Shown here piece by piece: positions 15,609-23,362 of a DNA stretch of 49,559 bases. This stretch comes from CALUTH01 sp964452495 (GTDB taxonomy: Bacteria > Cyanobacteriota > Vampirovibrionia > Gastranaerophilales > Gastranaerophilaceae). Made by a program: the position numbers and the translations under genes. The notes beneath the pieces are model-generated. The model was not told where the DNA came from and did no database searches. It was given only the letters and a program-made list of their open reading frames with translations. The DNA lies in NCBI GenBank assembly GCA_964452495.1, contig CAYVMC010000013.1, positions 1 to 49,559 on the forward strand, given 5' to 3'. The stretch's first letter is position 1. Each line of letters opens with the position of its first letter.

Positions 15609-17480
15609 ATGAATGATAATTATTTGCCTTTGTATCGAAAATACAGACCGCAGTGTTTGGAAGAAATAGTTGGTCAGGAACATATTAAAAAAACACTTAA
15701 AAGTGCTATAGAACTGAATAAAATATCACATGCATATTTGTTTACCGGACCGAGAGGTACGGGTAAAACTTCTACAGCCCGTATTCTGGCAAAATCATTG
15801 AATTGTGTAAACGGACCTACGATAACTCCCTGTAATGAATGCCCGAGTTGTAAGGATGTTACAAACACGGTTCCTATTGACGTTATAGAAATAGATGCTG
15901 CCAGCAATAGGAAGGTCGAAGATACACAGAGTATTTTAGAAAAAATCCAATATACACCTGTTCATGGCAGATACAAAATTTATATTATAGACGAAGTTCA
16001 CATGCTTACTAATCATGCGTTTAACGCACTATTAAAAACGCTTGAAGAGCCGCCTGAAAATGTAATATTTATTCTTGCAACTACTGAGGTTCATAAAGTT
16101 CTGGACACAATTAAAAGCCGCTGCCAGAGGTTTGATTTTAGGAGAATAACAACTGAGGACATTGTAAAACACCTTCGATACATATCTGATAAAGAGGGGA
16201 TTAAAATTAATGATGAAGCACTTTTTGCAATAGCCAAAAACTCGGCGGGCGGAATGCGGGATAGTATTGCACTTCTGGATCAGTTAAGTTTAATTGGTGT
16301 TCAGACAGAGGTAACACTTGATGATGTTAATAATATGCTTGGCAGGCTTTCTTTTGATTTGTTAAAACAAATGGCTGATTGTATTGTTGCTTCTGATACT
16401 CAGGGGGCTCTGGAACTGCTTGAAAAGGTATACAATTCAGGAAATGAGCCTACGCTAATTCTATCCAATATGTGTGAATATTTTAAGAATATGCTTGTTA
16501 CAAAGAACAGCAGAAAAGAGTTGCTGGAAGAACTAACAGGTTACAACAATGCACAGGTTCAGGAGGTGGCAGCACAGGTTAATGGGCTTGAGACACATCA
16601 GATTGTCTTTTTGCTGGAGCGTACGGCACATTATATAAGAGAACTAAAACAAACTTCTAATCAGTATTTGTGGCTTGAAGTTGCTATTATAGACCTCGCA
16701 AATTTGACTGAAAATACAGAATTAATATCACTCCAAAACAGGATTAAAGCTCTTGAAGGCGGAGAAGTATCAGGTGCATCACGCCTTGTCAAGTCAGTAC
16801 AAGCGGTTAAGCCGGCAGCTGCTGTACCTCAGCCGGTAAAACCTGCTGTATCTCAGGAACAGGAGATAGTTAAACCCACTCTATCTGTTAATAATCAGGA
16901 ACAACCTGTAAAACCTGCAGAGGAAGTGATTTCACAAAAAACAAGCCAAGCTTCAGAAGAGCAGGTTACTTTAACCCCCTCTGATACTGCCGGATTATGG
17001 GCAGGTCTTGTTAAAAATGTTAACAGTCCTTCTACGCAGGCGCTTTTACGACTTGCAAATCCTGTTAAGATAGCACCTGATGAGGTTATTATTACTTTCA
17101 AGCAGGAAATATTCGTTAAACAGGCAAATGAAGATGCTAAGAAACAGGTTTTAAAAGATGCTGCAGATAAATTGTTCGGGCAAACTAATTCTAAAATTAC
17201 AATAAGGCTGCCTGAATCGGGAGATGTTCAACTCCCAAAGTCTGAGGCGGCACCTGTAGATAGTGTGCCGCAGAAAGCTTTTAAACCAAAGAGTGTTGAG
17301 TCCGTTCAGAATCAGCATACAAAGGCAAATGATGAATATAAGGTAAAACAGGAAAATAGTGAAATATATACTGAGACTGCGGATGTTTCTGCTGAGATTT
17401 CTGATGGCAGCGGGGAGGAAGTTTTTTCATCAGATCAGACCAGAATGATTGTTAATCTTTTTGATGGTAAATACATTTAA
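15609..17480 (+). CDS. dnaX: DNA polymerase III subunit gamma/tau
   Basis: The ATPase of the clamp loader, which also tethers polymerase cores. The N-terminal AAA+ module has Walker A GPRGTGKTST (about 47-56), the zinc module with Cys66, Cys75, Cys78 and Cys81, Walker B IIDEVH (127-131) and the sensor/arginine-finger region TIKSRCQRFDFRR. After domain III the sequence becomes a Pro/Val/Gln/Lys-rich linker (about 395-465), then a tau-type C-terminal domain and an acidic tail. At 623 residues it is a full tau-like product. I see no obvious slippery A-run frameshift site for a gamma form. Confidence 0.97.
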   Translation: MNDNYLPLYRKYRPQCLEEIVGQEHIKKTLKSAIELNKISHAYLFTGPRGTGKTSTARILAKSLNCVNGPTITPCNECPSCKDVTNTVPIDVIEIDAASNRKVEDTQSILEKIQYTPVHGRYKIYIIDEVHMLTNHAFNALLKTLEEPPENVIFILATTEVHKVLDTIKSRCQRFDFRRITTEDIVKHLRYISDKEGIKINDEALFAIAKNSAGGMRDSIALLDQLSLIGVQTEVTLDDVNNMLGRLSFDLLKQMADCIVASDTQGALELLEKVYNSGNEPTLILSNMCEYFKNMLVTKNSRKELLEELTGYNNAQVQEVAAQVNGLETHQIVFLLERTAHYIRELKQTSNQYLWLEVAIIDLANLTENTELISLQNRIKALEGGEVSGASRLVKSVQAVKPAAAVPQPVKPAVSQEQEIVKPTLSVNNQEQPVKPAEEVISQKTSQASEEQVTLTPSDTAGLWAGLVKNVNSPSTQALLRLANPVKIAPDEVIITFKQEIFVKQANEDAKKQVLKDAADKLFGQTNSKITIRLPESGDVQLPKSEAAPVDSVPQKAFKPKSVESVQNQHTKANDEYKVKQENSEIYTETADVSAEISDGSGEEVFSSDQTRMIVNLFDGKYI

Positions 17481-17582
17481 AAGTGCTAAATGCTTTGCCG
17501 CATGATTATTGTGGTAAAAATTAAAGTTTTTTCAAATTGTGCCGTATATATAAATAGTGTTACAAATGATAGGTTTTCTGCA

Positions 17583-17963
17583 ATGTTTAATTCCCCTATA
17601 AATCCGTTGTCAGGTGTTACACCGGCAGGTCAAGAAGGACATCAGAACAGACAAAATAACGAAGAATCCAGGCAGGAGAAAGGGAAGAAAAATCCACCGG
17701 ATAATATTTTTCCTGCTGAAAATGAGTTAGAGCTTTATACTGATATTATTAATGAACAATTTGATATAGAAAGTTATATCAGAAGTTATTTTGAAAAACT
17801 TCGGGCAAGGCATTTGGATGCGAAGGATAAAATTAGAAAAATTGATAAATACCTTGATAAATTTGACTTAGAAAAGTTTGAGCGAAAATTTGGTAAAGAA
17901 CTTTCTAGAGAAGATTTAAATGTTATTTTGTATGAAAAGGTTGTGGAATTTGGATTGCAGTAG
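17583..17963 (+). CDS. Unknown helical protein downstream of dnaX
   Basis: I do not recognise it. The open frame extends back to 17490, but ATG 17583 (MFNSPINPLSGVTPAGQEG) looks the better start, giving 126 residues; the upstream part is hydrophobic and atypical. The N-terminal third is a disordered Gln/Asn/Glu/Lys stretch; the rest is a highly charged helical domain with a repeated FEKLRARH and KIDKYLDKFDLEKFERKFG pattern. It may be co-transcribed with dnaX. No function can be proposed. Confidence 0.6.
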   Translation: MFNSPINPLSGVTPAGQEGHQNRQNNEESRQEKGKKNPPDNIFPAENELELYTDIINEQFDIESYIRSYFEKLRARHLDAKDKIRKIDKYLDKFDLEKFERKFGKELSREDLNVILYEKVVEFGLQ

Positions 17964-18022
17964 TGGGCAATTTTTTCCGGTAAGGTGTTTTTATATAAAT
18001 AAAAGCCAACGGGAATTAAAAT

Positions 18023-18658
18023 ATGTCAATCATAAATCTTACAAGAAAAGTTCTGCCAACCGTTACCAGAAGTGCAAAGCAGAATATTGAAAGTGTTAAG
18101 AATATGCCGGAAATGCGTCTTGCATCAATGATACGAGGCGGCGATAAGGGGATAGTGCAAGTTGGTATGAATGAATGTAAAGCCGTAAGAATTTTACCGG
18201 GGCGGATTAATACGGTATATACAGATGGGCTTGCAAGTTGTAATTCTGTGGGAATTGTGTGCCAGGGGCGGGACAAAAATCCTATTGTGATACTTTCACA
18301 TTATACTCCGCTTGAAACCTCTAGGGTTAAGCAGGCACAAACTATTGAAGAACAGTTAAAAGTTTATGATAATTTTATTGACAGAAGTGTTAAACCAAAG
18401 GTGTATTATAATGTCCCGGGCTATCAGTCAGAAGGCGGTATATTAAGACCTTGTGTTAATAATATATTTGAAAAAATTAACGGTGTAATGAGAAAATTTT
18501 TCGGGAATGACTTTGATGAACAGGTAGTTTTATATCAACAAAAGGGGCGTACACCGTTTTTCTCTTCGGCAAATATTTTTCAATTTGATCCTAAAAAGAC
18601 AAATCATATGAAGATTACTTTTGTCGGAGAAAAAGAACAGTTTTCTACTATTGGTTAG
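18023..18658 (+). CDS. CheD/CNF1-like deamidase-fold protein (orphan)
   Basis: A 211-residue protein whose centre matches the CheD glutamine deamidase signature. Thr67, then LASC with Cys73 exactly six residues later, reproduces the T-x5-C spacing of CheD (TLGLGSC), and His93 lies in the VILSHYTPLE strand, where CheD has its catalytic His. The same Thr-Cys-His arrangement occurs in the toxins CNF1 and BLF1. The N-terminal 45 residues are basic and the C-terminal 100 (RPCVNNIFEKINGVMRKFF and beyond) are not from typical CheD. No che genes are in the window. The function could be receptor deamidation or an effector-type activity; assignment rests on motif spacing only. Confidence 0.55.
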   Translation: MSIINLTRKVLPTVTRSAKQNIESVKNMPEMRLASMIRGGDKGIVQVGMNECKAVRILPGRINTVYTDGLASCNSVGIVCQGRDKNPIVILSHYTPLETSRVKQAQTIEEQLKVYDNFIDRSVKPKVYYNVPGYQSEGGILRPCVNNIFEKINGVMRKFFGNDFDEQVVLYQQKGRTPFFSSANIFQFDPKKTNHMKITFVGEKEQFSTIG

Positions 18659-18779
18659 AAAACGTCAAGTATTGTTATTATTTATTAATTTTTGTAAAGA
18701 TTATTATTTGAAAAAGTCAAAAAAATTTTTTGTAAAAACTTTTATTTAGTATAAATGATGTGTAAAAGAAAGGTAAAAT

Positions 18780-21428
18780 ATGTCCGAAGTTTCAAATAAC
18801 TTAGTTATTGTTCCGCAAAGAGTGTATGATTATAATAATAAAAAGGTTATAACAACTACACAGTCAATACCATTAGATGAATTTTACAGACGTGAGTCGC
18901 GTAAAAATAACGGCTTAATTGAAAAATTTTATAATTGGGCAAAAAACTTAACAGGGCTTGGTGTTGGTTCAAATAAAGTTAATTCTGAAATAGAAAAAGC
19001 TGCTGAAAATCAAACATCTACAGAAAATGTTGTTAATCTTATCCATCAATATAATTCTTCACAGGAAAACTCCGCACAATTGTTTGGAGATGTGATTTCC
19101 ACGGGAGCTGCAGTATTGTCTTTTGCGGGGATAAATAAGGTTTTGAATTATGCCAAAAGTATTATTGAATGTAATAAACCTTTACGCGAAGTTGTAGAAA
19201 AATTACTGAAAGATACTAATGAAGAATTAAGTCAGACCAAGTATTCAGCATCTTCTCAAAAAAAACTTATTAAAATGGCTGATAAACTTTATAAAAGATT
19301 GGTAAAGGATATGACTTCAAAACCAAAGATAGTAGCTGGTTCTGTTGTTGCTGCAACTTTAGCCGGCGGTATATCCAAGTATTGGACACTTAAATTCAAT
19401 AGAATTGGTTCAGACGAATTTGAGGTTGATAAACAGGTTTATGGCAAGAAGAAAGAGAAAAATGTTGATAAACAACAGGAAAAATTGAGAAGAAAAATTT
19501 GGAAAGCAGAAGATAAGGCATTAAACAGTAAGCGGCATAAAACGAATTTTATGAACTTTGTATCAGGGGCTGTTAATGGCTTAATGTCACCTTTGCTGCT
19601 TCTGGGCGGATTTGTCGCTGCACCTGTTTATATTGTAGGTAACAGTTTAAATCGTTATTTTATTGCGAATAGAACGGATGATAAAAAATCATTTAAAGGA
19701 TATATCAATAATACTATGAATGATATAATTCCTACGGGTATAATGGCTGCTGCTATTGCTGTACCTATGGTAAAAAATGGGAATTATATTAAAACATTTA
19801 ATAAAAATATAAAGGAAGTTGCTGATAAGCTTTCTAATGCTCAACTTGTACCGCCTGATTATTCAGGAGTTTCTGCTTATAAAAAGCTTGAAGGATTAAT
19901 GTTAGAGTCACCAAATATAAGCAGTATAATATCAGTGCCAAGTATGTCATTGGAAGAAAAGATTACAAAGTTAACGAAGGAAAATATTTTTGCCGTAAAA
20001 TTCAAGCAAATATCTAATGATGGTGATGCATTGACACTTGCTTTAAGAGAAAAGTGTCCTCCAACAAGAACTATTGAAGAAGCACAACAATTTATTAACG
20101 CAAATGCAGGTACCGGTTATACTGTAGAAAAGCTGCTCGGTGTTGGAACGGTTGCAGAAACTTATCTTGCAAAAGATGCTACAGGCAAAGAGGTTTGTAT
20201 TAAAATTCTAAAAAATGGTATATCAAAAGAAAAGATTTTACAAGACAAACAAAAATTTGTTGAAATGGTAAAATCTTTGCCTGATAAATCGGCTGAAGAG
20301 ATTGAATATCTTTTGAATAACCTTGATGATTTGGCTAGTGGAATTTTAAAAGAAGTTGATCTTAAGAACGAAATGGAGGCAGCAAAGAGACTTGCTAAAA
20401 GTACTACTGTTGCAAATGTTGTAAGACCTATTGAGGTGAAAAATAACGTTTATGTGATGGAAAGAGCTAATGGGGTTAGTTTGGCCTCATTCCTTTCAAT
20501 AAATGAATTGTATAACTTAAGAAAACTTTATAAAAAACATAATAATAGTGCAGGAATTGAAGAAGTTGAACATCAAATAGAAGAATTAATGAGTAAAATG
20601 CCTAGTTTTAAAGATGTCAAGTGTGATAAAAAAGATACAAATTATATTCTTGATGAATATAGAAAAGTATTTGTAGAACAGTTTTATAAGATTGATAAAA
20701 ATGGAAAATCAATCCACGCAGATATACACCCGGGTAATATATTTATTGATCCTGTTGCTTTAAAGACAAAGAAGGGTAAATTATTTACACTGATTGATAC
20801 AGGTAATGTTATAGATATGGGAATAGAACAATCACTTAGAGCGTTAAATTTTTCCAAGTACGTAAAACAAGGCAATGTACAGGATATTGCCGAATACGTT
20901 CTTGATGGGGCAGTGTTGCCTAAGGGACTTACTAAAGAAGCTGCGGTTAAAAAGGTTGCTGAAGAATTGCGAAAGAATTTCTTTGATACTAAAACTAAAT
21001 TGGAACTTTTAAACGATGATTTAGTTTTGACCTTAACAGACAATATAATGAATAAATATAAGATTATTCCAAGTTCTACTGCTCTGAATATGAATAAATC
21101 TAAAAAATCTGCTAAAAATTCTACTGATGAACTGTCAGTGGCAATTGATAATATTTTCCTTAGTGAATTGGATCTGCAAAGTTCAATTCCCGGAATAATA
21201 CTGAAAGCGGGCGGGCATGACGCAAAAAAATTGTTAAAGACGGCGGACTATAAACTAAAAATTCAGGAGCAGGAGAAAAAGAATTTAAAACAGTTAACAC
21301 CGCAACAAAAATGGAAAGCAAAACATAATCCGAACGCTCCTAAAACGAACAGTAAAGATTATCTTACGTATAAATTAAAGCAGTATATTTTAGATGTTAA
21401 ACAGACAGATATATTTGGCGGTGATTGA
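18780..21428 (+). CDS. ABC1/UbiB-like atypical kinase with long N-terminal membrane-associated region
   Basis: An 882-residue protein. The C-terminal half carries an atypical kinase of the ABC1/ADCK/UbiB type: a Gly loop LLGVGTVAETYLA (about 450-463), the ATP lysine Lys475 in VCIKILK, the catalytic loop HADIHPGNIF (His646, Asp648, Asn653) and the metal Asp673 in LIDTGN (DFG equivalent). I do not see the KxGQ motif typical of UbiB. The first 440 residues are Lys/Asn-rich with three hydrophobic patches (about 103-120, 180-200 and 265-290), suggesting membrane association. UbiB proteins usually have about 550 residues and support quinone synthesis; this length and context are atypical. The start has GAAAGG upstream. 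Confidence 0.75.
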   Translation: MSEVSNNLVIVPQRVYDYNNKKVITTTQSIPLDEFYRRESRKNNGLIEKFYNWAKNLTGLGVGSNKVNSEIEKAAENQTSTENVVNLIHQYNSSQENSAQLFGDVISTGAAVLSFAGINKVLNYAKSIIECNKPLREVVEKLLKDTNEELSQTKYSASSQKKLIKMADKLYKRLVKDMTSKPKIVAGSVVAATLAGGISKYWTLKFNRIGSDEFEVDKQVYGKKKEKNVDKQQEKLRRKIWKAEDKALNSKRHKTNFMNFVSGAVNGLMSPLLLLGGFVAAPVYIVGNSLNRYFIANRTDDKKSFKGYINNTMNDIIPTGIMAAAIAVPMVKNGNYIKTFNKNIKEVADKLSNAQLVPPDYSGVSAYKKLEGLMLESPNISSIISVPSMSLEEKITKLTKENIFAVKFKQISNDGDALTLALREKCPPTRTIEEAQQFINANAGTGYTVEKLLGVGTVAETYLAKDATGKEVCIKILKNGISKEKILQDKQKFVEMVKSLPDKSAEEIEYLLNNLDDLASGILKEVDLKNEMEAAKRLAKSTTVANVVRPIEVKNNVYVMERANGVSLASFLSINELYNLRKLYKKHNNSAGIEEVEHQIEELMSKMPSFKDVKCDKKDTNYILDEYRKVFVEQFYKIDKNGKSIHADIHPGNIFIDPVALKTKKGKLFTLIDTGNVIDMGIEQSLRALNFSKYVKQGNVQDIAEYVLDGAVLPKGLTKEAAVKKVAEELRKNFFDTKTKLELLNDDLVLTLTDNIMNKYKIIPSSTALNMNKSKKSAKNSTDELSVAIDNIFLSELDLQSSIPGIILKAGGHDAKKLLKTADYKLKIQEQEKKNLKQLTPQQKWKAKHNPNAPKTNSKDYLTYKLKQYILDVKQTDIFGGD

Positions 21429-21788
21429 TAAAATGAAGGTGTGGTATTTTAGCCTGTTTTATGTTCCAAATTTACTGTTATAGCCGATAGGTAAAGCTTT
21501 TTACATTATGTATAAAAGTCAAATATAGTACAGTTATTCAGGTAAGGTTTTGTGCTAAGTTAACCAAATTGTAGTAATCTTTTCTTTATATTTTCTGTTG
21601 GAGCTTAGAGTAATAAGTGATATTAGTTTGTATTTATTTCTCTCTTTGCTGTTGATACTATAGCCGGTGAAACTAAAATATTCTGCTTGAATAAGTAATG
21701 TTGTATAAAAAAATTACGAGAATGAAGGAATAAAAGGGAAGTTGTAAAATCATCAAATTCCCTGACCCAATAGCTGAAATTAACCATT
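21429..21788. other. Gene-free AT-rich stretch
   Basis: Between the kinase gene and the tandem units next to tRNA-Pro I see no open frame with a start signal, no tRNA and no clear terminator. A 6-bp inverted repeat, AGGGAA and TTCCCT (around 21739-21769), encloses 16-17 bases but has no T-tract. Confidence 0.5.
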
Positions 21789-22013
21789 AAAAAATCGGAA
21801 CGACAGGACGTTTTGGGCGTTATTCGAGCGGGAGCGAGAATAGCCTGAAACTATAGATACCGAGGTTCAAATCCTGTCCATCAGGTAAGAAATGTGTAAT
21901 AAAAAATCGGAACGACAGGACGTTTTGGGCGTCAATTCGAGCGGGAGCGAGAATAGCCTGAAACTATAGATACCGAGGTTCAAATCCTGTCCATCAGGTA
22001 AGAAATGTGTAAT
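21789..22013. repeat. Two tandem 112/113-bp units seeded by the tRNA-Pro 3' end
   Basis: Unit 1 spans 21789-21900 and unit 2 spans 21901-22013. They are identical apart from GTTATTC versus GTCAATTC. Each starts AAAAAATCGGAACGACAGGA, the same 20 bases that begin at 22014 and contain the tRNA-Pro 3' end. Each also carries AGGTTCAAATCCTGTC, the T-arm of the same tRNA, in inverted orientation, and a stem GGC-TATTC/GAATA-GCC between them. Confidence 0.85.
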
Positions 22014-22019
22014 AAAAAA

Positions 22020-22093
22020 TCGGAACGACAGGATTTGAACCTGCGACCCCTACCACCCCAAGGTAGTACGCTACCAAGCTGCGCCACGTCCCG
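22020..22093 (-). tRNA. tRNA-Pro (anticodon GGG)
   Basis: Minus strand: acceptor CGGGACG pairs with CGTTCCG (one G-T pair), D-arm GCAGCTTGGTAGC, anticodon stem CTACC/GGTAG around the loop TTGGGGT (anticodon GGG), T-arm with GGTTCAAATCC. CCA is not encoded; a T-run follows directly and may act in termination. Fragments of this gene recur on both sides. Confidence 0.92.
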
Positions 22094-22379
22094 ATTTATT
22101 AGATATTCAATTTTCAGCAGGAGCAGCTTGGTAGCTACGCTACCAGACCTCTCGAAAAACTTGACATTTAGTCAACTTTTTCTCGGCAGAGTGCCACGTC
22201 CCGATACTGGAAAATATTAAATTGTTTACAAGAAACAACAATATCTCCCCTTATAGTACTTTTATTATTGCAAGATGGTGAAGTATTGTCAATCTTTTTT
22301 CGGGTGTACTATTTTCTTTATGAAATAATCTATCAAAGATTAATAAAAGATAAATAATTTTCCAGATTATTAATATATA
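22094..22379. repeat. Direct and inverted tRNA-Pro fragments around a hairpin
   Basis: GCAGCTTGGTAGC (22123-22135) is an inverted copy of the tRNA D-arm at 22070-22082. GCCACGTCCCGAT (22193-22205) is a direct copy of the tRNA 5' end at 22083-22095. Between them lies a long hairpin, GAAAAACTTGAC with GTCAACTTTTTC (22154-22182). No gene is visible in the remaining part to 22379. Confidence 0.75.
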
Positions 22380-22388
22380 TGTTATAAT
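22380..22388 (+). promoter_or_regulatory. Extended -10 promoter TGTTATAAT
   Basis: A perfect extended -10 element 30 bases before the ATG of the Bax-inhibitor-like gene, with AAAGGAGG as ribosome-binding site in between. Confidence 0.65.
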
Positions 22389-22417
22389 ACTAGTTGAAAA
22401 AGGTAAAGGAGGGAAAT

Positions 22418-23140
22418 ATGTCCAACCCCGTATTGAATGAAAAATTTATTGATAGGGCCGCTTTTGGTTCAGAACCGATTACAATGAACGGTGTCATTCA
22501 AAAAACAGTAGTTCTGTTTGCTATTATGGTATTCAGTGCTGCATTTTTGTGGTCCAAGGCACTTCAAGGGCATACTGATTTAATTATGGCTTGTGCGACA
22601 GGTGGTGCAATTGTCGGATTTATTCTTGCATTAATTATCTGTTTGTTTAGGAAAATGGTTCTTACCCCGCTCTATGCAGTTGCCGAAGGCTTGTTTATAG
22701 GCGGTCTTTCTTTTGTGATGGAATCTATTTATCCTGGTATTGTTCAGACTGCGGTTCTCGGAACGGTAATGACTGTTGTTGGTATGCTTGTTCTATATTC
22801 AACAAAAATTATTAAATGTACTGAAAAATTTACTTCAGTTATTTATATCTCGACTTTTGCTGTTGCCGGTATTTATCTGGTACAGTTTATAGGGGCATTT
22901 TTTGGACTTTCAATTCCTGGAATTTTTGGTGCTGGTACGGCGGGGTTAGTGTTTAGTATAATTGTTATTGCTCTGGCTGCGTTGAATTTGATTGTGGACT
23001 TCCATTTTATAGAAACGGCTGTTCAAAACTTTGTTCCCAAAGAGTATGAATGGTTTTTCGGTTTTTCTTTAATGGTAACAGTAGTTTGGGTTTATGTTGA
23101 AATTTTGAGATTACTGAGTAAACTCAATAGCAGAAATTAA
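22418..23140 (+). CDS. Bax inhibitor-1/YccA-like membrane protein
   Basis: A 240-residue inner-membrane protein with seven predicted hydrophobic helices. The N-terminus MSNPVLNEKFIDRAAFG followed by MTMNGVIQKT-like ITMNGVIQKTVVLF is typical of the bacterial Bax inhibitor-1/YccA branch (PF12811 type), and the C-terminal NLIVDFHFIETAVQNFVPKE carries the conserved Asp between the last helices. Relatives are pH-sensitive calcium leak channels or modulators of FtsH; the role here is unknown. ATG 22418 is preferred to the upstream TTG because AGGAGG lies just before it. It has its own promoter and terminator. Confidence 0.88.
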   Translation: MSNPVLNEKFIDRAAFGSEPITMNGVIQKTVVLFAIMVFSAAFLWSKALQGHTDLIMACATGGAIVGFILALIICLFRKMVLTPLYAVAEGLFIGGLSFVMESIYPGIVQTAVLGTVMTVVGMLVLYSTKIIKCTEKFTSVIYISTFAVAGIYLVQFIGAFFGLSIPGIFGAGTAGLVFSIIVIALAALNLIVDFHFIETAVQNFVPKEYEWFFGFSLMVTVVWVYVEILRLLSKLNSRN

Positions 23141-23160
23141 CGGTTTTATCCGGTTAGTAA

Positions 23161-23191
23161 AAAGGTGTGCCTTCAAGGCACACCTTTTTTT
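23161..23191 (+). terminator. Terminator of the Bax-inhibitor-like gene
   Basis: GGTGTGCCT and AGGCACACC form a 9-bp stem with a 3-base loop, followed by seven T, 20 bases after the stop codon. Confidence 0.92.
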
Positions 23192-23298
23192 ATGGGATTA
23201 ATTTTATACGGTAAGTTTTTCCTGTTTACACAGAAAATAAATTGGAAAATAAAAACAACATGTGCCACAATACTGGTGATGTCTCTTTTACTAATAAG

Positions 23299-23335
23299 CA
23301 CCCCCGTTTTGCTCCTTTTTAGCGGGGGATTTCTT
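23299..23335 (+). terminator. Possible second terminator hairpin
   Basis: CACCCCCG and CGGGGG with a 16-base loop, followed by ATTTCTTTTATTTT. It lies between the convergent Bax-inhibitor-like and histidine kinase genes; the loop is long, so this is weak. Confidence 0.4.
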
Positions 23336-23362
23336 TTATTTTGCTAGATGGTTAATAATAAA

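Noticed and set aside
22005..22220. Open frame of 71 codons reading RQDLNLRPLPPQ
   Set aside because: This is the well-known false frame from the antisense of a tRNA; it lies over tRNA-Pro.
23165..23347. Hydrophobic 60-codon frame after the Bax-inhibitor-like gene
   Set aside because: It begins inside the terminator stem and has no ribosome-binding site.
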